The notes beneath the pieces were generated by a model, which searched no databases, was not told the origin of the DNA, and was given only the letters and a program-made list of their open reading frames with translations. From Pseudoalteromonas luteoviolacea H33-S (lineage in GTDB: Bacteria > Pseudomonadota > Gammaproteobacteria > Enterobacterales > Alteromonadaceae), in NCBI RefSeq assembly GCF_001625695.1, contig NZ_AUXY01000013.1:1-64000 (forward strand): a DNA stretch of 64,000 bases. Direction: 5' to 3'. Position numbers and translations under genes: made by a program. Positions 1 to 8,259 of the stretch are shown piece by piece (the first letter of the stretch is position 1; each line of letters opens with the position of its first letter).

Positions 1-19
1 AACCTCGTGTGCCGCTCCA
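1..19 (+). tRNA. tRNA-Gly, 3' end only (cut by window edge)
   Basis: The first 19 bases match the last 19 bases of the complete tRNA-Gly gene at 132-207, including the T-arm 3' strand, the acceptor 3' strand, the discriminator T and an encoded CCA. The rest lies outside the window. It shows that this is the end of a tandem tRNA-Gly array. Confidence 0.85.
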
Positions 20-55
20 ACAAAAAAGTCTTATTAAATAATAAGCAAATGTGAT

Positions 56-105
56 GCGGCACTAGCTCAGCTGCTAAAACGTTAGACGCGACCCGTCGCG
101 CTCCA
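56..105 (+). pseudogene. truncated tRNA-Gly-like relic
   Basis: Bases 56-73 are identical to the first 18 bases of the intact tRNA-Gly at 132 (acceptor 5' strand and D-arm). The sequence then diverges, lacks a recognisable anticodon arm and T-arm, and ends at 95-105 in a string resembling the tRNA 3' end with CCA. The two acceptor strands would pair with at least two mismatches, and the total is only about 50 nt. It is most simply an internally deleted and scrambled array copy. It is unlikely to be functional. Confidence 0.6.
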
Positions 106-131
106 GCGGACAATTTAGAGCAAACTATGAA

Positions 132-207
132 GCGGCACTAGCTCAGCTGGTAGAGCGCGACCTTGCCAAGGTCGAGGTCACGAGTTCGAACCTCGTGTGC
201 CGCTCCA
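132..207 (+). tRNA. tRNA-Gly (anticodon GCC)
   Basis: A complete 76-nt cloverleaf can be drawn. It has a 7-bp acceptor stem, a 4-bp D-stem, a 5-bp anticodon stem around loop TTGCCAA (anticodon GCC), a 5-nt variable loop, a 5-bp T-stem with loop TTCGAAC, discriminator T and an encoded CCA. The 3' end is identical to the partial copy at 1-19, so the genes form a near-identical array. Confidence 0.96.
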
Positions 208-286
208 ACTCTCTCCCTACTATTTTCTATTTTTCAAATTCTTATAACTTTTTTCTCTATTAATCCTGATTTCTTGCATAAAAAGA

Positions 287-315
287 TTGCTTATTTTTAG
301 CACTATGCGTAAAAT
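287..315 (+). promoter_or_regulatory. sigma-70 promoter of the rpsF operon
   Basis: TTGCTT (287-292) and TAAAAT (310-315) are separated by 17 bp. This is a good -35/-10 pair about 90 bp upstream of rpsF, with transcription expected to start near 322. No other gene lies between it and rpsF. Confidence 0.55.
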
Positions 316-344
316 ACGCGCTCTTTCGGCCATATTAGTCGTTC

Positions 345-385
345 CTTGCCTTAACCCGGCCGGCCGAAACGGGACGAGGCTATAC
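345..385 (+). promoter_or_regulatory. rpsF leader hairpin, likely S6:S18 binding site
   Basis: GCCT (348-351) pairs with AGGC (377-380) and CCCG (355-358) with CGGG (370-373). The two helices are separated by an internal bulge, and the loop contains GCCGGCCGAAA. Leaders of rpsF operons in many bacteria carry a bulged hairpin with a CCG element mimicking the 16S site bound by the S6:S18 pair, giving feedback control. Position and shape fit; the exact consensus was not checked. Confidence 0.5.
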
Positions 386-403
386 TAACCGTAAGGAATA
401 TCC

Positions 404-745
404 ATGCGTCATTACGAAATCGTATTCATGGTTCACCCAGACCAAAGTGAGCAAGTTCCAGGTATGATCGAGCGTTATACTGGTTCTATCACTGAAGCTG
501 GCGGTACTATCCACCGTTTAGAAGACTGGGGTCGTCGTCAACTGGCTTACCCAATCGAAAAGCTTCACAAAGCACACTATGTTCTTTTGAACGTTGAAGC
601 GCCAACTGAAGTAATCAACGAACTTGAAACTTCTTTCCGCTACAACGATGCAGTGCTACGTAACCTAGTTATGCGTACTAAGAACGCTGTAACAGAAGCT
701 TCTCCTCTTGCTAAAGAAGAGAAAAAAGAAGCAGCATCTGCTTAA
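404..745 (+). CDS. rpsF: 30S ribosomal protein S6
   Basis: This 113-residue protein opens with [14 protein letters not shown] and has the [15 protein letters not shown] segment typical of bacterial S6, with the usual acidic/lysine-rich tail. S6 binds 16S rRNA with S18 in the platform of the small subunit. The start has a good AAGGAAT ribosome site at 392-398. It is first in the rpsF-priB-rpsR-rplI operon and follows a promoter and a hairpin leader that may give S6:S18 feedback. Codon use is that of a highly expressed gene. Confidence 0.98.
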   Translation: MRHYEIVFMVHPDQSEQVPGMIERYTGSITEAGGTIHRLEDWGRRQLAYPIEKLHKAHYVLLNVEAPTEVINELETSFRYNDAVLRNLVMRTKNAVTEASPLAKEEKKEAASA

Positions 746-786
746 TCGTTATTGATTCGGATTTGACTCACCTCTAGAGGTAATTG

Positions 787-1113
787 GTGCAAACTCAAGC
801 AGACCCTTATACAAACCAGTTCGTTTTATCTGGGATTGTTTGCAAAACACCAAAATATAGTCAAAGTCCTGCTGGCATTGCGCATTGCATTTTTGTTTTA
901 GAGCATAAGTCGATGCAAATTGAAGCCGACCTTAACCGTAATAGTTATGTGCGAATTCAAGTTGTTGCTAGCGGTGATAAGTTCCGAAATCAACTAGAGC
1001 ATTTATACGTTGGGCAAGGGTTGCAAGTGAGGGGATTTTTAAATCGCCACGAGAGCCGAAACGGCTTGAGCCAGCTTGTACTTCATGCACAACATATTGA
1101 AAGAATTAATTGA
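787..1113 (+). CDS. priB: primosomal replication protein N (PriB)
   Basis: About 108 residues forming one OB fold. [24 protein letters not shown] and [16 protein letters not shown] match the conserved PriB blocks. PriB binds single-stranded DNA and works with PriA and DnaT to reload DnaB at collapsed forks. It sits between rpsF and rpsR, its conserved place in gammaproteobacteria. GTG at 787 is preferred because GAGG at 777-780 is then correctly spaced; TTG at 784 adds one residue. The stop lies 11 bases before rpsR, so the genes are likely translationally linked. Confidence 0.93.
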   Translation: MQTQADPYTNQFVLSGIVCKTPKYSQSPAGIAHCIFVLEHKSMQIEADLNRNSYVRIQVVASGDKFRNQLEHLYVGQGLQVRGFLNRHESRNGLSQLVLHAQHIERIN

Positions 1114-1124
1114 GGAAATTACTC

Positions 1125-1352
1125 ATGGCACGTTATTTCAGACGTCGTAAGTTCTGCCGTTTCAAAGCAGAAGGCGTACAACAAATCGATTACAAAGATC
1201 TAGCTACTCTTAAAAACTATGTAACTGAAAGTGGCAAAATCGTACCTAGCCGTATCACAGGTACAAGCGCTAAGTACCAGCGTCAGCTAGCAGCAGCTAT
1301 CAAGCGTGCTCGCTACCTAGCCCTTCTTCCGTACACTGACTTACATAAGTAA
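1125..1352 (+). CDS. rpsR: 30S ribosomal protein S18
   Basis: This 75-residue protein is nearly the same as E. coli S18 along its length ([54 protein letters not shown]). S18 binds with S6 in the 30S platform. The ATG at 1125 follows a TGAGGA ribosome site that overlaps the priB stop. An in-frame TTG at 1110 would add five non-conserved residues and is rejected. Confidence 0.98.
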   Translation: MARYFRRRKFCRFKAEGVQQIDYKDLATLKNYVTESGKIVPSRITGTSAKYQRQLAAAIKRARYLALLPYTDLHK

Positions 1353-1388
1353 GCCGGCTGATTAATAGTTTTTAAAAGGTGTAGAGAC

Positions 1389-1841
1389 ATGCAAGTTATT
1401 CTACTAGACAAGATCGCTAACCTAGGTAACCTAGGTGACCAGGTTTCTGTTAAATCTGGCTTCGCACGTAACTTCTTATTCCCTAAGGGTAAAGCAGTTC
1501 CTGCAAACAAAGCTAACATCGAAACTTTCGAAGCTCGCCGCGCTGAGCTAGAAGCAAAAATCGCAGAAGAACTAACAGCTTCTCAAGCTCGTGCTGAAAA
1601 ACTTGAAGCACTAGCTGAAGTTACTCTAGTTTCTAAAGCGGGTGACGAAGGTAAGCTATTTGGCTCTATCGGTACTCGTGACATCGCAGACGCGATTTCT
1701 GCAGTTGGTGTTGAAGTAGCTAAAGCTGAAGTTCGCCTACCTCTAGGCACTATCCGTGAGACTGGTGAATTCGACGTAGCTATCCAAGTTCACTCTGACG
1801 TAACGGCAACTATCAAAGTTATCGTTATCGCAGAAGCTTAA
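1389..1841 (+). CDS. rplI: 50S ribosomal protein L9
   Basis: This 150-residue protein starts [19 protein letters not shown], the conserved N-terminal domain of L9 that binds 23S rRNA. A long charged connecting helix (about residues 40-75, rich in E, A and R) and the C-terminal domain (about 75-149) follow. Length and layout are those of the full family. It is the last gene of the S6/S18 operon and is followed within 13 bases by a strong terminator. Confidence 0.98.
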   Translation: MQVILLDKIANLGNLGDQVSVKSGFARNFLFPKGKAVPANKANIETFEARRAELEAKIAEELTASQARAEKLEALAEVTLVSKAGDEGKLFGSIGTRDIADAISAVGVEVAKAEVRLPLGTIRETGEFDVAIQVHSDVTATIKVIVIAEA

Positions 1842-1853
1842 TTTATTAAGCGT

Positions 1854-1881
1854 AAACCGCACACCCAGTGTGCGGTTTTAT
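1854..1881 (+). terminator. rho-independent terminator of the rpsF operon
   Basis: AAACCGCACA (1854-1863) pairs perfectly with TGTGCGGTTT (1869-1878) over a five-base loop, with T residues at the 3' edge. It lies just after rplI. Confidence 0.9.
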
Positions 1882-2196
1882 CCCTCCTCTGAAAAAATTA
1901 CAACGACATAAATTTTCAGTATAAAAAAGCGATGAATATCGCGATTGATTACGGAAGATTCATACATACAAGTTGAAAAATTAATCTAAATCACAAATAC
2001 GGCAAAATTGCGCCTATATATTAAAATGATAGGTACACATTAGTAATGTCATGTAATATCGTACCCATTTTATATAAAGTTGATTTGTGATAATTTAGTT
2101 AACTCTTTTTTATTAGATACTTTTTTTTGCTGTCCAAATATCATACAGTGGTATTTTGAAAAATATGACAGCGTTATCATTTGAATTTGGAGAATA
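1882..2196. other. AT-rich intergenic region upstream of pilin operon
   Basis: These roughly 315 bases contain no credible gene. They are AT-rich, with T-runs near 2101-2130, and must hold the promoter of the minor pilin operon. I could not fix a -35/-10 pair. The end has a GGAGA-type ribosome site for the gene at 2197. Confidence 0.5.
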
Positions 2197-2622
2197 ATGT
2201 TTAATCGTCGTGGTGTGCGTGGCTTTACGTTAATTGAATTACTGATGGTGGTTGCGCTGGTTGCTGTTCTTGCGAGTATTGCGTTACCTAGCTATTTAGA
2301 TTACTTACGAAAGGGCAACCGAGCGGATGTACAACAATTAATGTACCAAGAAGCTGTAAAATTGGAGCGTATTTATTCGAGAAATGGTGGCTACCCTGAT
2401 AGAAGTAAATTCACCATCAATAAAGTGCATTCACATTACGACTTGCGTTATACGCCACTTGGTAAACCCGCTGGTGCAGTAGGCACACATAGAAACTTAC
2501 GATTTAGTATCAGTGCTACGCCTAAGACGAACACTACTCAGGTATCTGATATATGCGGAACGTTAAGATTAGATGAGCAGGGTAAAGGCTTCTCAGATGG
2601 GCCAGTTGATGTGTGTTGGTAA
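2197..2622 (+). CDS. pilE: type IV minor pilin, PilE type
   Basis: A 141-residue prepilin. The short leader ends in Gly before FTLIELLMVVALVAVLAS, the class III signal cleaved and N-methylated by PilD, with Glu5 in place. The long N-terminal helix runs into a small globular domain with the IALPSYLDYLRKGNRADVQQ segment of the PilE minor pilin group. Cys residues near the C-terminus (DICGTLR and DVCW) probably form the D-loop disulfide. It leads a five-gene set (pilE, fimT-like, pilV, pilW, pilX-like) whose products prime pilus assembly at the inner membrane. The next gene starts inside its 3' end. Confidence 0.85.
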   Translation: MFNRRGVRGFTLIELLMVVALVAVLASIALPSYLDYLRKGNRADVQQLMYQEAVKLERIYSRNGGYPDRSKFTINKVHSHYDLRYTPLGKPAGAVGTHRNLRFSISATPKTNTTQVSDICGTLRLDEQGKGFSDGPVDVCW

Positions 2623-3070
2623 GTCAAAACATTGCGGCGTTACTTTAATCGAGTTACTTGTCTGCGTTGCTTTGGTTGCTGTGCTTGCAAGTTTGGCAAT
2701 GCCCTCGGTTGTTACCTACATTAAACAAGACCGTGTTGATTCAAATATTCATCAATTAAACAGCGTATATCAATATGCGCGCAGTGAAGCGGTAAAAAGA
2801 GAGCAGTCTGTTAGGTTGGTTAAACAAAATTCGCAGTGGTTGGTGAATACTTTGGTGGATGGGGAAGAAAAAACATTACGCACGTTTACAATTGGACACG
2901 AATCTATTCAGGTAGGGTTAGTCGATCGTGAGATAAGATCGACGGGTGAGATAAACCAAGTGAGTAATATTTTAGTGAGTGATAATGACAATAGCACGCT
3001 TGATTACCGTTTATGTATATTAAGAAGCGGTCAAAGTTGGATTGGTGAGGCTGCTGAAAATTGCGTTTAG
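2609..3070 (+). CDS. fimT: minor pseudopilin, FimT/GspH type
   Basis: About 153 residues with a prepilin leader MCVGKSKHCG before VTLIELLVCVALVAVLASLAMPS. Glu5 is present, and the mature N-terminus begins with Val rather than Phe. The later segment YQYARSEAVKREQSVRLVK is the typical GspH/FimT continuation. FimT-like minor pilins help prime the pilus and in some species bind DNA for uptake. The start is uncertain: ATG at 2609 gives a normal 10-residue leader, while in-frame ATGs at 2573 and 2597 give longer ones. It overlaps pilE in another frame and the next start, so translation is coupled. Confidence 0.8.
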   Translation: MCVGKSKHCGVTLIELLVCVALVAVLASLAMPSVVTYIKQDRVDSNIHQLNSVYQYARSEAVKREQSVRLVKQNSQWLVNTLVDGEEKTLRTFTIGHESIQVGLVDREIRSTGEINQVSNILVSDNDNSTLDYRLCILRSGQSWIGEAAENCV

Positions 3071-3528
3071 AAAAGGGGTTTTCATTAATTGAGGTGATGG
3101 TATCCATTGTGATCGCCGGTGTGGCTTTATTGGGCTTGGCAGGTGCACAGTTGAAGTCATTGCAATTTGCTAATAATAGTTTTAACTATACCTTGGCATT
3201 GGTGCATGGCCAAAATGCAATTGAGCGTATGTGGACAGATCTCTGTCATTTTCAGCATGTTGATCAAGATTTAGTGACGATTAGTAAAGACAAAGTTGCG
3301 AGGCTACACCCAGCGGATACTCGTTTTACACTTGGTATTACCCCAGATAGATACAATGATCCGGTTTTAATTAGCAACTCACCAGATCAACGAGACGTGA
3401 CATTTACGGTTAGTTGGGATGACAGTCGAGTACAAAATGACAACCAAAATAATCTCTTGAATCAAATTACATTAGTAGCCAGTTATGTATATGTACCAGC
3501 CCCAACGCCAGCAAGCCCTTGTAACTAA
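3061..3528 (+). CDS. pilV: type IV pilus minor pilin PilV
   Basis: This 155-residue prepilin starts with TTG and a six-residue leader before FSLIEVMVSIVIAGVALLGL. It then has GAQLKSLQFANNSFNYTLAL and NAIERMW, the usual PilV continuation. PilV is part of the minor pilin complex that starts pilus polymerisation. It begins 10 bases before the end of the FimT-like gene and ends inside the start of pilW, so the operon is tightly overlapped. A TTG start is supported by the absence of any other start before the cleavage site. Confidence 0.82.
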   Translation: MRLEKGFSLIEVMVSIVIAGVALLGLAGAQLKSLQFANNSFNYTLALVHGQNAIERMWTDLCHFQHVDQDLVTISKDKVARLHPADTRFTLGITPDRYNDPVLISNSPDQRDVTFTVSWDDSRVQNDNQNNLLNQITLVASYVYVPAPTPASPCN

Positions 3529-4042
3529 ATTTAAAGGGTGTGGTTATACGTTAATTGAGCTCCTTGTTGCGATGGCAGCAGGGCTGTTTTTACTCTCAGG
3601 AGTTGCCATGTCATACACGGCGATTAAGAGTACCGTGGTTGCAAGTAAAGAGTTATCACATGCGCAAGAGGTTATCCGTTATACCAGTCAAGTGATGACG
3701 CGAAGCATTAAGCAGACGCACCAAAAACCAGAGCTAGAGAATAATAAAGCCGCTTTACGAGTTCATCAAAAAGCATTGCAACTTGCGTGTGACGGGAGCG
3801 TGCCAGTAGCAGATTATTCTGAGTTATACACATTGTCTAACGGCTATTTAACCTGTGATATAGGTGACGGTCCGGTACAGCTTTTACGAGGCGTAGAAGT
3901 GCTGAGTTTTGATGAAGATGGAATATTAATCAGTATTATCGTCAAGCCAACAGATATGCCAAAGCAATTTGAGAATGGCATTCAAATTGATATTGCGGCA
4001 AATCGACTCGTGCTTGATAAAGCCGTATTTACAAATCCATAA
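3485..4042 (+). CDS. pilW: type IV pilus minor pilin PilW
   Basis: This 185-residue prepilin has leader end KFKGCG and then YTLIELLVAMAAGLFLLSGVAMSYTAIKS, a PilW signature with Glu5 and the first mature residue Tyr. It is shorter than many PilW proteins (often over 250 residues), so the globular domain is reduced. ATG at 3485 or 3491 are both possible; both give rather long leaders of 18-20 residues. The 5' end overlaps pilV by about 44 bases in another frame. Confidence 0.78.
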   Translation: MYMYQPQRQQALVTKFKGCGYTLIELLVAMAAGLFLLSGVAMSYTAIKSTVVASKELSHAQEVIRYTSQVMTRSIKQTHQKPELENNKAALRVHQKALQLACDGSVPVADYSELYTLSNGYLTCDIGDGPVQLLRGVEVLSFDEDGILISIIVKPTDMPKQFENGIQIDIAANRLVLDKAVFTNP

Positions 4043-4053
4043 GGCTAGGGCTA

Positions 4054-5880
4054 ATGAAACGTTTTTCGCGACAATCGGGATTTACACTCATTAAGGTCAT
4101 GTTATTGAGCACCATGGCCAGTGTGGTGGTATTTACGTCAATGAAGGACACCATAGTACAAGAACGATTGAGCGGTAACTTCCAAAAAGATTTGAATGCG
4201 CGTTTGCAAGCTGAAAAAGGCGTATTTGCCACTGCTGATGATTTAAACGATTATGCAACCACGATCAACCCCTCAGCGACATTGGCTGATGTATTAGAGA
4301 ATGTTTCAGGTATTAATAATCAAGCTACTGGAGATGGTCAATTTTCAACAACAATCACCTCACCGGAAGCTGGCATCATTGAAGTAGGCAGTCTTGGTAA
4401 TAAATATGGGGACGACGCTGCTAATAATATGGTGGCGGTTTTTGAATTCACAGATGCCGTTGTTGAACCGGTTTTTAATAATCCAGTAACAGGATGTAAA
4501 GGGGTTAACTTATCGGGTAGTGGCTTGGTGGATAGTTACAATTCTAAAATTGGCGACTACGAAAACTCTCGCGGTGACAATGGCGATGTGAATACCGTGA
4601 TTGGCGACTCGGATGTGGTACTCTCTGGGCACTCGCCTATTCGAGGCGATGTTAAAGCTTCAGGTGTCTTGTACCTCAAGGGCTCATCGCCTGTCATTGG
4701 TAATGTGCAATCCAATACGGGCATTGATATCTCACATGGTAGCGGTGTTCGAGTCCAAGGGGATGCATTGACGCAAGGGTTCATCATTCATCGAGGCGGT
4801 GACATTACCGGTGTTGTGCGTGCTAATGGGAATGTAGAAATGCTCTGGGGGGCTGATATTCTCAACGAGTTCAATGATCCTTTAGATATTCAATATGGTG
4901 GCACAGGTAAGTTTGAGTTGGCCACAGAGCACTCTCAAGATGGCGTATATTACACTGCAGAAAAATTTAATGTTAATCCCAATGTAGAAGCCGTGCGTGT
5001 TTATGATCCGGACTCACCGAATCATGACCAGACAACGGTTGATGAATGCGACCCGCTTGCGCTACCTAGCAATATGCCAGATATCATGACACACAATAAC
5101 AGTGAAGAAAATTTGGTTGTAAAATCGAATCAAATTTTCACATTTCGTCCGCAGCGCGCAGGGCTAGAAGAAAAAGTCCAAGGGCAGTGGCAAGAGACGA
5201 GATCTTGGATATCCAACGAGACTGATATTTATTTATTTGGAGTGAATAAGCAAGTTCACGGTAGACTAAACGAGGACAGTGAATACGTATATAACATGAA
5301 AAGTCTTACCTTAAGTGGTGATGGCTTGGTCAATGTTAAAACGGTTTCTTCTAATGGCACTGGCGGTGGCGACGTAATTTGGTTGATAGACGGTGATTTT
5401 ATTATGACTGGTAATAGCCAGCTAAAGATTGCCAAAGGCACCAGCTTAACAGTGTTTGTGACAGGTAAAGTGAGATTAGGAGGTAGTGCCCAAGTTATCA
5501 CAGAAGATCCTGGTATAACAGAGAGCGGCCTTGGCACATTCAATATTTTTTCATCCTATAATCCTGACCCTAATGATAATAGTGCAGACAATAAAAATGG
5601 TGTAATTGTCAGTGGCACATCATCTTTATATGCGGTGATCTATGCACCACTGACCTCAATTTCTATGAACGGCAGTGGCCAGTTTTTTGGTACTGTGCGC
5701 GGCGCGACGATTGAGGCGAATGGTGGCAGCGGTATTCATTTTGATGAAGCGTTGAAAGATCTTAAGCTTGGTAATGGCGGCACGGTGAAAGAGCCTGCAA
5801 TATTAAAATTTGTAGGTTGGCGCTATAAGCATCCTGAAGAGTTTACTGACGATACAGAAGAGACCAGTAAGAGTGAATAA
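4054..5880 (+). CDS. PilX-like minor pilin with large beta-rich C-terminal domain
   Basis: This 608-residue protein has a prepilin-type N-terminus, leader end RQSG then FTLIKVMLLSTMASVVVF, followed by VQERLSGNFQKDLNARLQAEKG, the PilX-type helix. PilX is usually about 200 residues. Here about 450 extra residues follow, rich in Gly, Asn and Asp with repeated short blocks such as GDVKASGVLYLKG, VIGNVQSN and GVVRANGNVEM. This looks like a beta-solenoid or polymer-forming domain as in DUF7305-type proteins (by resemblance). Lys replaces the normally essential Glu5. No pilY1 follows. It may form the exposed tip of the minor pilin complex; adhesion is a guess. Confidence 0.72.
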   Translation: MKRFSRQSGFTLIKVMLLSTMASVVVFTSMKDTIVQERLSGNFQKDLNARLQAEKGVFATADDLNDYATTINPSATLADVLENVSGINNQATGDGQFSTTITSPEAGIIEVGSLGNKYGDDAANNMVAVFEFTDAVVEPVFNNPVTGCKGVNLSGSGLVDSYNSKIGDYENSRGDNGDVNTVIGDSDVVLSGHSPIRGDVKASGVLYLKGSSPVIGNVQSNTGIDISHGSGVRVQGDALTQGFIIHRGGDITGVVRANGNVEMLWGADILNEFNDPLDIQYGGTGKFELATEHSQDGVYYTAEKFNVNPNVEAVRVYDPDSPNHDQTTVDECDPLALPSNMPDIMTHNNSEENLVVKSNQIFTFRPQRAGLEEKVQGQWQETRSWISNETDIYLFGVNKQVHGRLNEDSEYVYNMKSLTLSGDGLVNVKTVSSNGTGGGDVIWLIDGDFIMTGNSQLKIAKGTSLTVFVTGKVRLGGSAQVITEDPGITESGLGTFNIFSSYNPDPNDNSADNKNGVIVSGTSSLYAVIYAPLTSISMNGSGQFFGTVRGATIEANGGSGIHFDEALKDLKLGNGGTVKEPAILKFVGWRYKHPEEFTDDTEETSKSE

Positions 5881-6134
5881 ATCATAAGTTAGAGGTTTAT
5901 TCACGTCCAAATAGTATGCGCAGTGCCAGCTGTGCTTATCTTATTAAAAACATTTCAATTTAATTTAAACCTTTTCTCATTGCGCTGCGTCTTACAAATT
6001 ATGAAAGGCACTGCAAAGGCCTGATGTGACTTTAGATGGCAGGTCAGATAAGCGTATGTTAAAACTGGGTTTAAGTACTTTTTTTTTTGCTTTGTTATGT
6101 CATTATCATTGCCTTGCAGTAAAGGAATTAAAAT

Positions 6135-6680
6135 ATGTTAGTTGACGCCATACATCCTTGTGATGAGCTTGAACAGTTGGTTAAGCGCACTCAGCAGGGC
6201 GACCAAGCGGCATTTGCGGCTTTATATGAGCAATGTCACCGACGCGTTTATGCGTTGTGTTTACGATTACTTGCTGATCAGGCTCACGCTGAAGATGCCA
6301 GTCAGGAAGTATTCGTTCAGCTATGGCATAAAATTTCGCAATTTGATGGCAAGTCTAAGTTTACGACGTGGTTGCACAGTGTCACATCAAACATCGCGAT
6401 TAGTTATTTGCGTAAGCATAAAAACTGGTTACAAAAAGTCGTTAGCTTTGAAAACAGCGGTATGGATGAAGCGGGGATTGCTTTGTGCGGTGATTTAAAC
6501 GGGTTGGATAAGCTAGTGCTTAGGCTTCCAGAAAGAGCCAGACTGGTATTCGTACTTCATGGTGTGGAAGGTTATCGCCATGAAGAAATCGCCGAGATGT
6601 TAGGTATGGCTGTGGGGTCGAGTAAATCTCAGTACCACAGAGCAAAAAAGTTGTTACAGGAGTGGTATGAAAATGACTAA
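6135..6680 (+). CDS. ECF-type RNA polymerase sigma factor
   Basis: This 181-residue protein contains only regions sigma-2 and sigma-4. Sigma-2 (about residues 20-90) includes AFAALYEQCHRRVYALCLRLL, HAEDASQEVFVQLW and FTTWLHSVTSNIAISYLRKH. Sigma-4 (about 125-178) includes LPERARLVFVLHGVEGYRHEEI and GSSKSQYHRAKK. It should direct transcription of a small regulon, probably including its own operon. The stop overlaps the next gene by 14 bases, the usual pairing with an anti-sigma factor. Confidence 0.9.
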   Translation: MLVDAIHPCDELEQLVKRTQQGDQAAFAALYEQCHRRVYALCLRLLADQAHAEDASQEVFVQLWHKISQFDGKSKFTTWLHSVTSNIAISYLRKHKNWLQKVVSFENSGMDEAGIALCGDLNGLDKLVLRLPERARLVFVLHGVEGYRHEEIAEMLGMAVGSSKSQYHRAKKLLQEWYEND

Positions 6681-7176
6681 GCCAACATTTGATGAGTTTT
6701 TGTCTCAAGAAGTGAGCAAAGCACAGCAGCAACAAGATTTGCCTGAACCTCAGCGACCACTTTGGCAAGGTATTGATAAAGCTATCAATGCACAATCAGA
6801 TACGGTGCATATTAACGAAGCGGCTAAGGGTAATGGGGTTTGGCGTCAAATGTCAGCGCTTGCTGCTGCAACCTGTGTTGGTATGTGTGTGATGTACTTT
6901 AGTTTGAGTATACCCGAACAGAATAATATGGTGCAAATGAGCCAGTATTTTGAGCAACAAAAGCAAATTTTACTGGTTCAATATGGCAACCAACCTGCAC
7001 TGACCAATGATTGGCAAGTGCAGCTACAAGAATTAGAAGAAGCTGAGCAAGCGATTAAGCTTGCGCTTGAGAATGATACGCAAAATGCCGCTTTGCTGCA
7101 GATGTTAGCTCAGGTTTATCAGCAACAATTAGATTTAATAGAGCGAGTTCATCAACCTCGTTGGCAAAAAATTTAG
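6667..7176 (+). CDS. single-pass membrane protein, probable anti-sigma factor
   Basis: 169 residues: a cytosolic N-terminal part of about 60 residues rich in Gln and Glu, one membrane segment near residues 60-82 (MSALAAATCVGMCVMYFSLSIP), and a periplasmic alpha-helical part with repeated LQELEEAEQAIKLAL-type heptads. No zinc-binding anti-sigma motif is visible. It overlaps the ECF sigma gene by 14 bases and has the topology expected of an anti-sigma factor. That role is inferred from position and topology, not from a recognised domain. ATG at 6667 or 6673 can serve as the start after AGGAG at 6658. Confidence 0.7.
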   Translation: MKMTKPTFDEFLSQEVSKAQQQQDLPEPQRPLWQGIDKAINAQSDTVHINEAAKGNGVWRQMSALAAATCVGMCVMYFSLSIPEQNNMVQMSQYFEQQKQILLVQYGNQPALTNDWQVQLQELEEAEQAIKLALENDTQNAALLQMLAQVYQQQLDLIERVHQPRWQKI

Positions 7177-7186
7177 GAGAAGTAGG

Positions 7187-8131
7187 ATGAAAGCATTGAT
7201 GTTGAGTTTAGCCATGTTCCCTTTGGCGACGTTGGCGGGTGACAAGATTGATAAAGAGATTGAAATCCCATTAGATGGCAAGGTTTACATTGAAAATCAA
7301 CGTGGCCATGTAGAAATAATGACATGGGATAAGCCCGCATTTAAAGTGGTGGGGGAGCTAGATGAAGATGCCAAAGGATATAAACTTGAGAGTAAAGGCA
7401 GCAAGACAAAGTTTATTGTGAAGATGCCCTCGAGCTCAAGAAATTGGGGACGTCAACATGATGGCTCTAACCTTAAAGTTTTCATGCCAAAGCAAAGTGA
7501 ATTGGTGTTTGAAGGTGTACAAGTGGATGTTGAAGCCGCTCAGTTATCGGCGGGTGCTTACATAAAAACGGTTAATGGTGACATTAAAGCTGCCCAGATC
7601 AGTGGTAAAGTGCGTCTTGAAACAGTTAATGGTGATATCGAGAGCAAAGATTTAGACGGCCGTATTCGTTATGAAACGGTCAATGGCGACATCGAAGACA
7701 TCGGCTCAAAGGGTAAGGTGCGCTTCAATGCGGTAAATGGCTCCGTTGAAAGCAAAACGCAGGCAACAGAAATTAGACTGGAAAATGTCAATGGAGAGGT
7801 TGATTTTGAGATTGCGCAATTACAAGAGCTAAGACTGAATACTGTTAACGGCGAAATTGAAGTTAAAGTTGCTAAATTACTACCTAATGCCAGAGTGAAC
7901 CTCGAGTCAGTCAGTGGAGATGCTGAGTTATATTTCCCATCAGATATTTCTGCCAAGTTTGATATTGATGCGCATGCGGGTGGTAAAATCTCAAATGAGC
8001 TGAGTAATGATACAGTACACAAAGCAAAGTATGGCCCATCCAGAGAGCTCGAATTCACAATCGGCTCGGGTGATGCTGATATTGAAATAGACACAGTCAG
8101 TGGTCGCATTGAACTGAAAAAACACCGCTAA
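7187..8131 (+). CDS. secreted DUF4097 beta-repeat protein
   Basis: 314 residues with a signal peptide (MKALMLSLAMFPLATLAG) and a mature protein of short beta-strand repeats. The unit TVNGDI or a variant occurs about seven times between residues 128 and 250, spaced about 20 residues (TVNGDIKAAQ, TVNGDIESKD, TVNGDIEDIG, AVNGSVESKT, NVNGEVDFEI, TVNGEIEVKV, SVSGDAELYF). This is the DUF4097 or head-GIN fold, a right-handed beta-solenoid found in envelope proteins of unknown function, often beside ECF sigma genes. It lies 10 bases after the probable anti-sigma gene and is followed by a terminator. It may be the stress-response output of the operon. Confidence 0.85.
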   Translation: MKALMLSLAMFPLATLAGDKIDKEIEIPLDGKVYIENQRGHVEIMTWDKPAFKVVGELDEDAKGYKLESKGSKTKFIVKMPSSSRNWGRQHDGSNLKVFMPKQSELVFEGVQVDVEAAQLSAGAYIKTVNGDIKAAQISGKVRLETVNGDIESKDLDGRIRYETVNGDIEDIGSKGKVRFNAVNGSVESKTQATEIRLENVNGEVDFEIAQLQELRLNTVNGEIEVKVAKLLPNARVNLESVSGDAELYFPSDISAKFDIDAHAGGKISNELSNDTVHKAKYGPSRELEFTIGSGDADIEIDTVSGRIELKKHR

Positions 8132-8138
8132 TGACTTC

Positions 8139-8167
8139 GGCCCAACTCTGTTGGGCCAGTACTTTTT
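8139..8167 (+). terminator. rho-independent terminator after the ECF operon
   Basis: GGCCCAAC (8139-8146) pairs perfectly with GTTGGGCC (8150-8157) over a three-base loop, with a run of five T at 8163-8167. Confidence 0.85.
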
Positions 8168-8259
8168 GACGATTAGCCTCATCACTGAGCTCATCAGCAT
8201 TCAGTTTTATCTGTTTTAAGGTTACAATAACAAATCCACTCATTTGTTTTTGTCGTACT

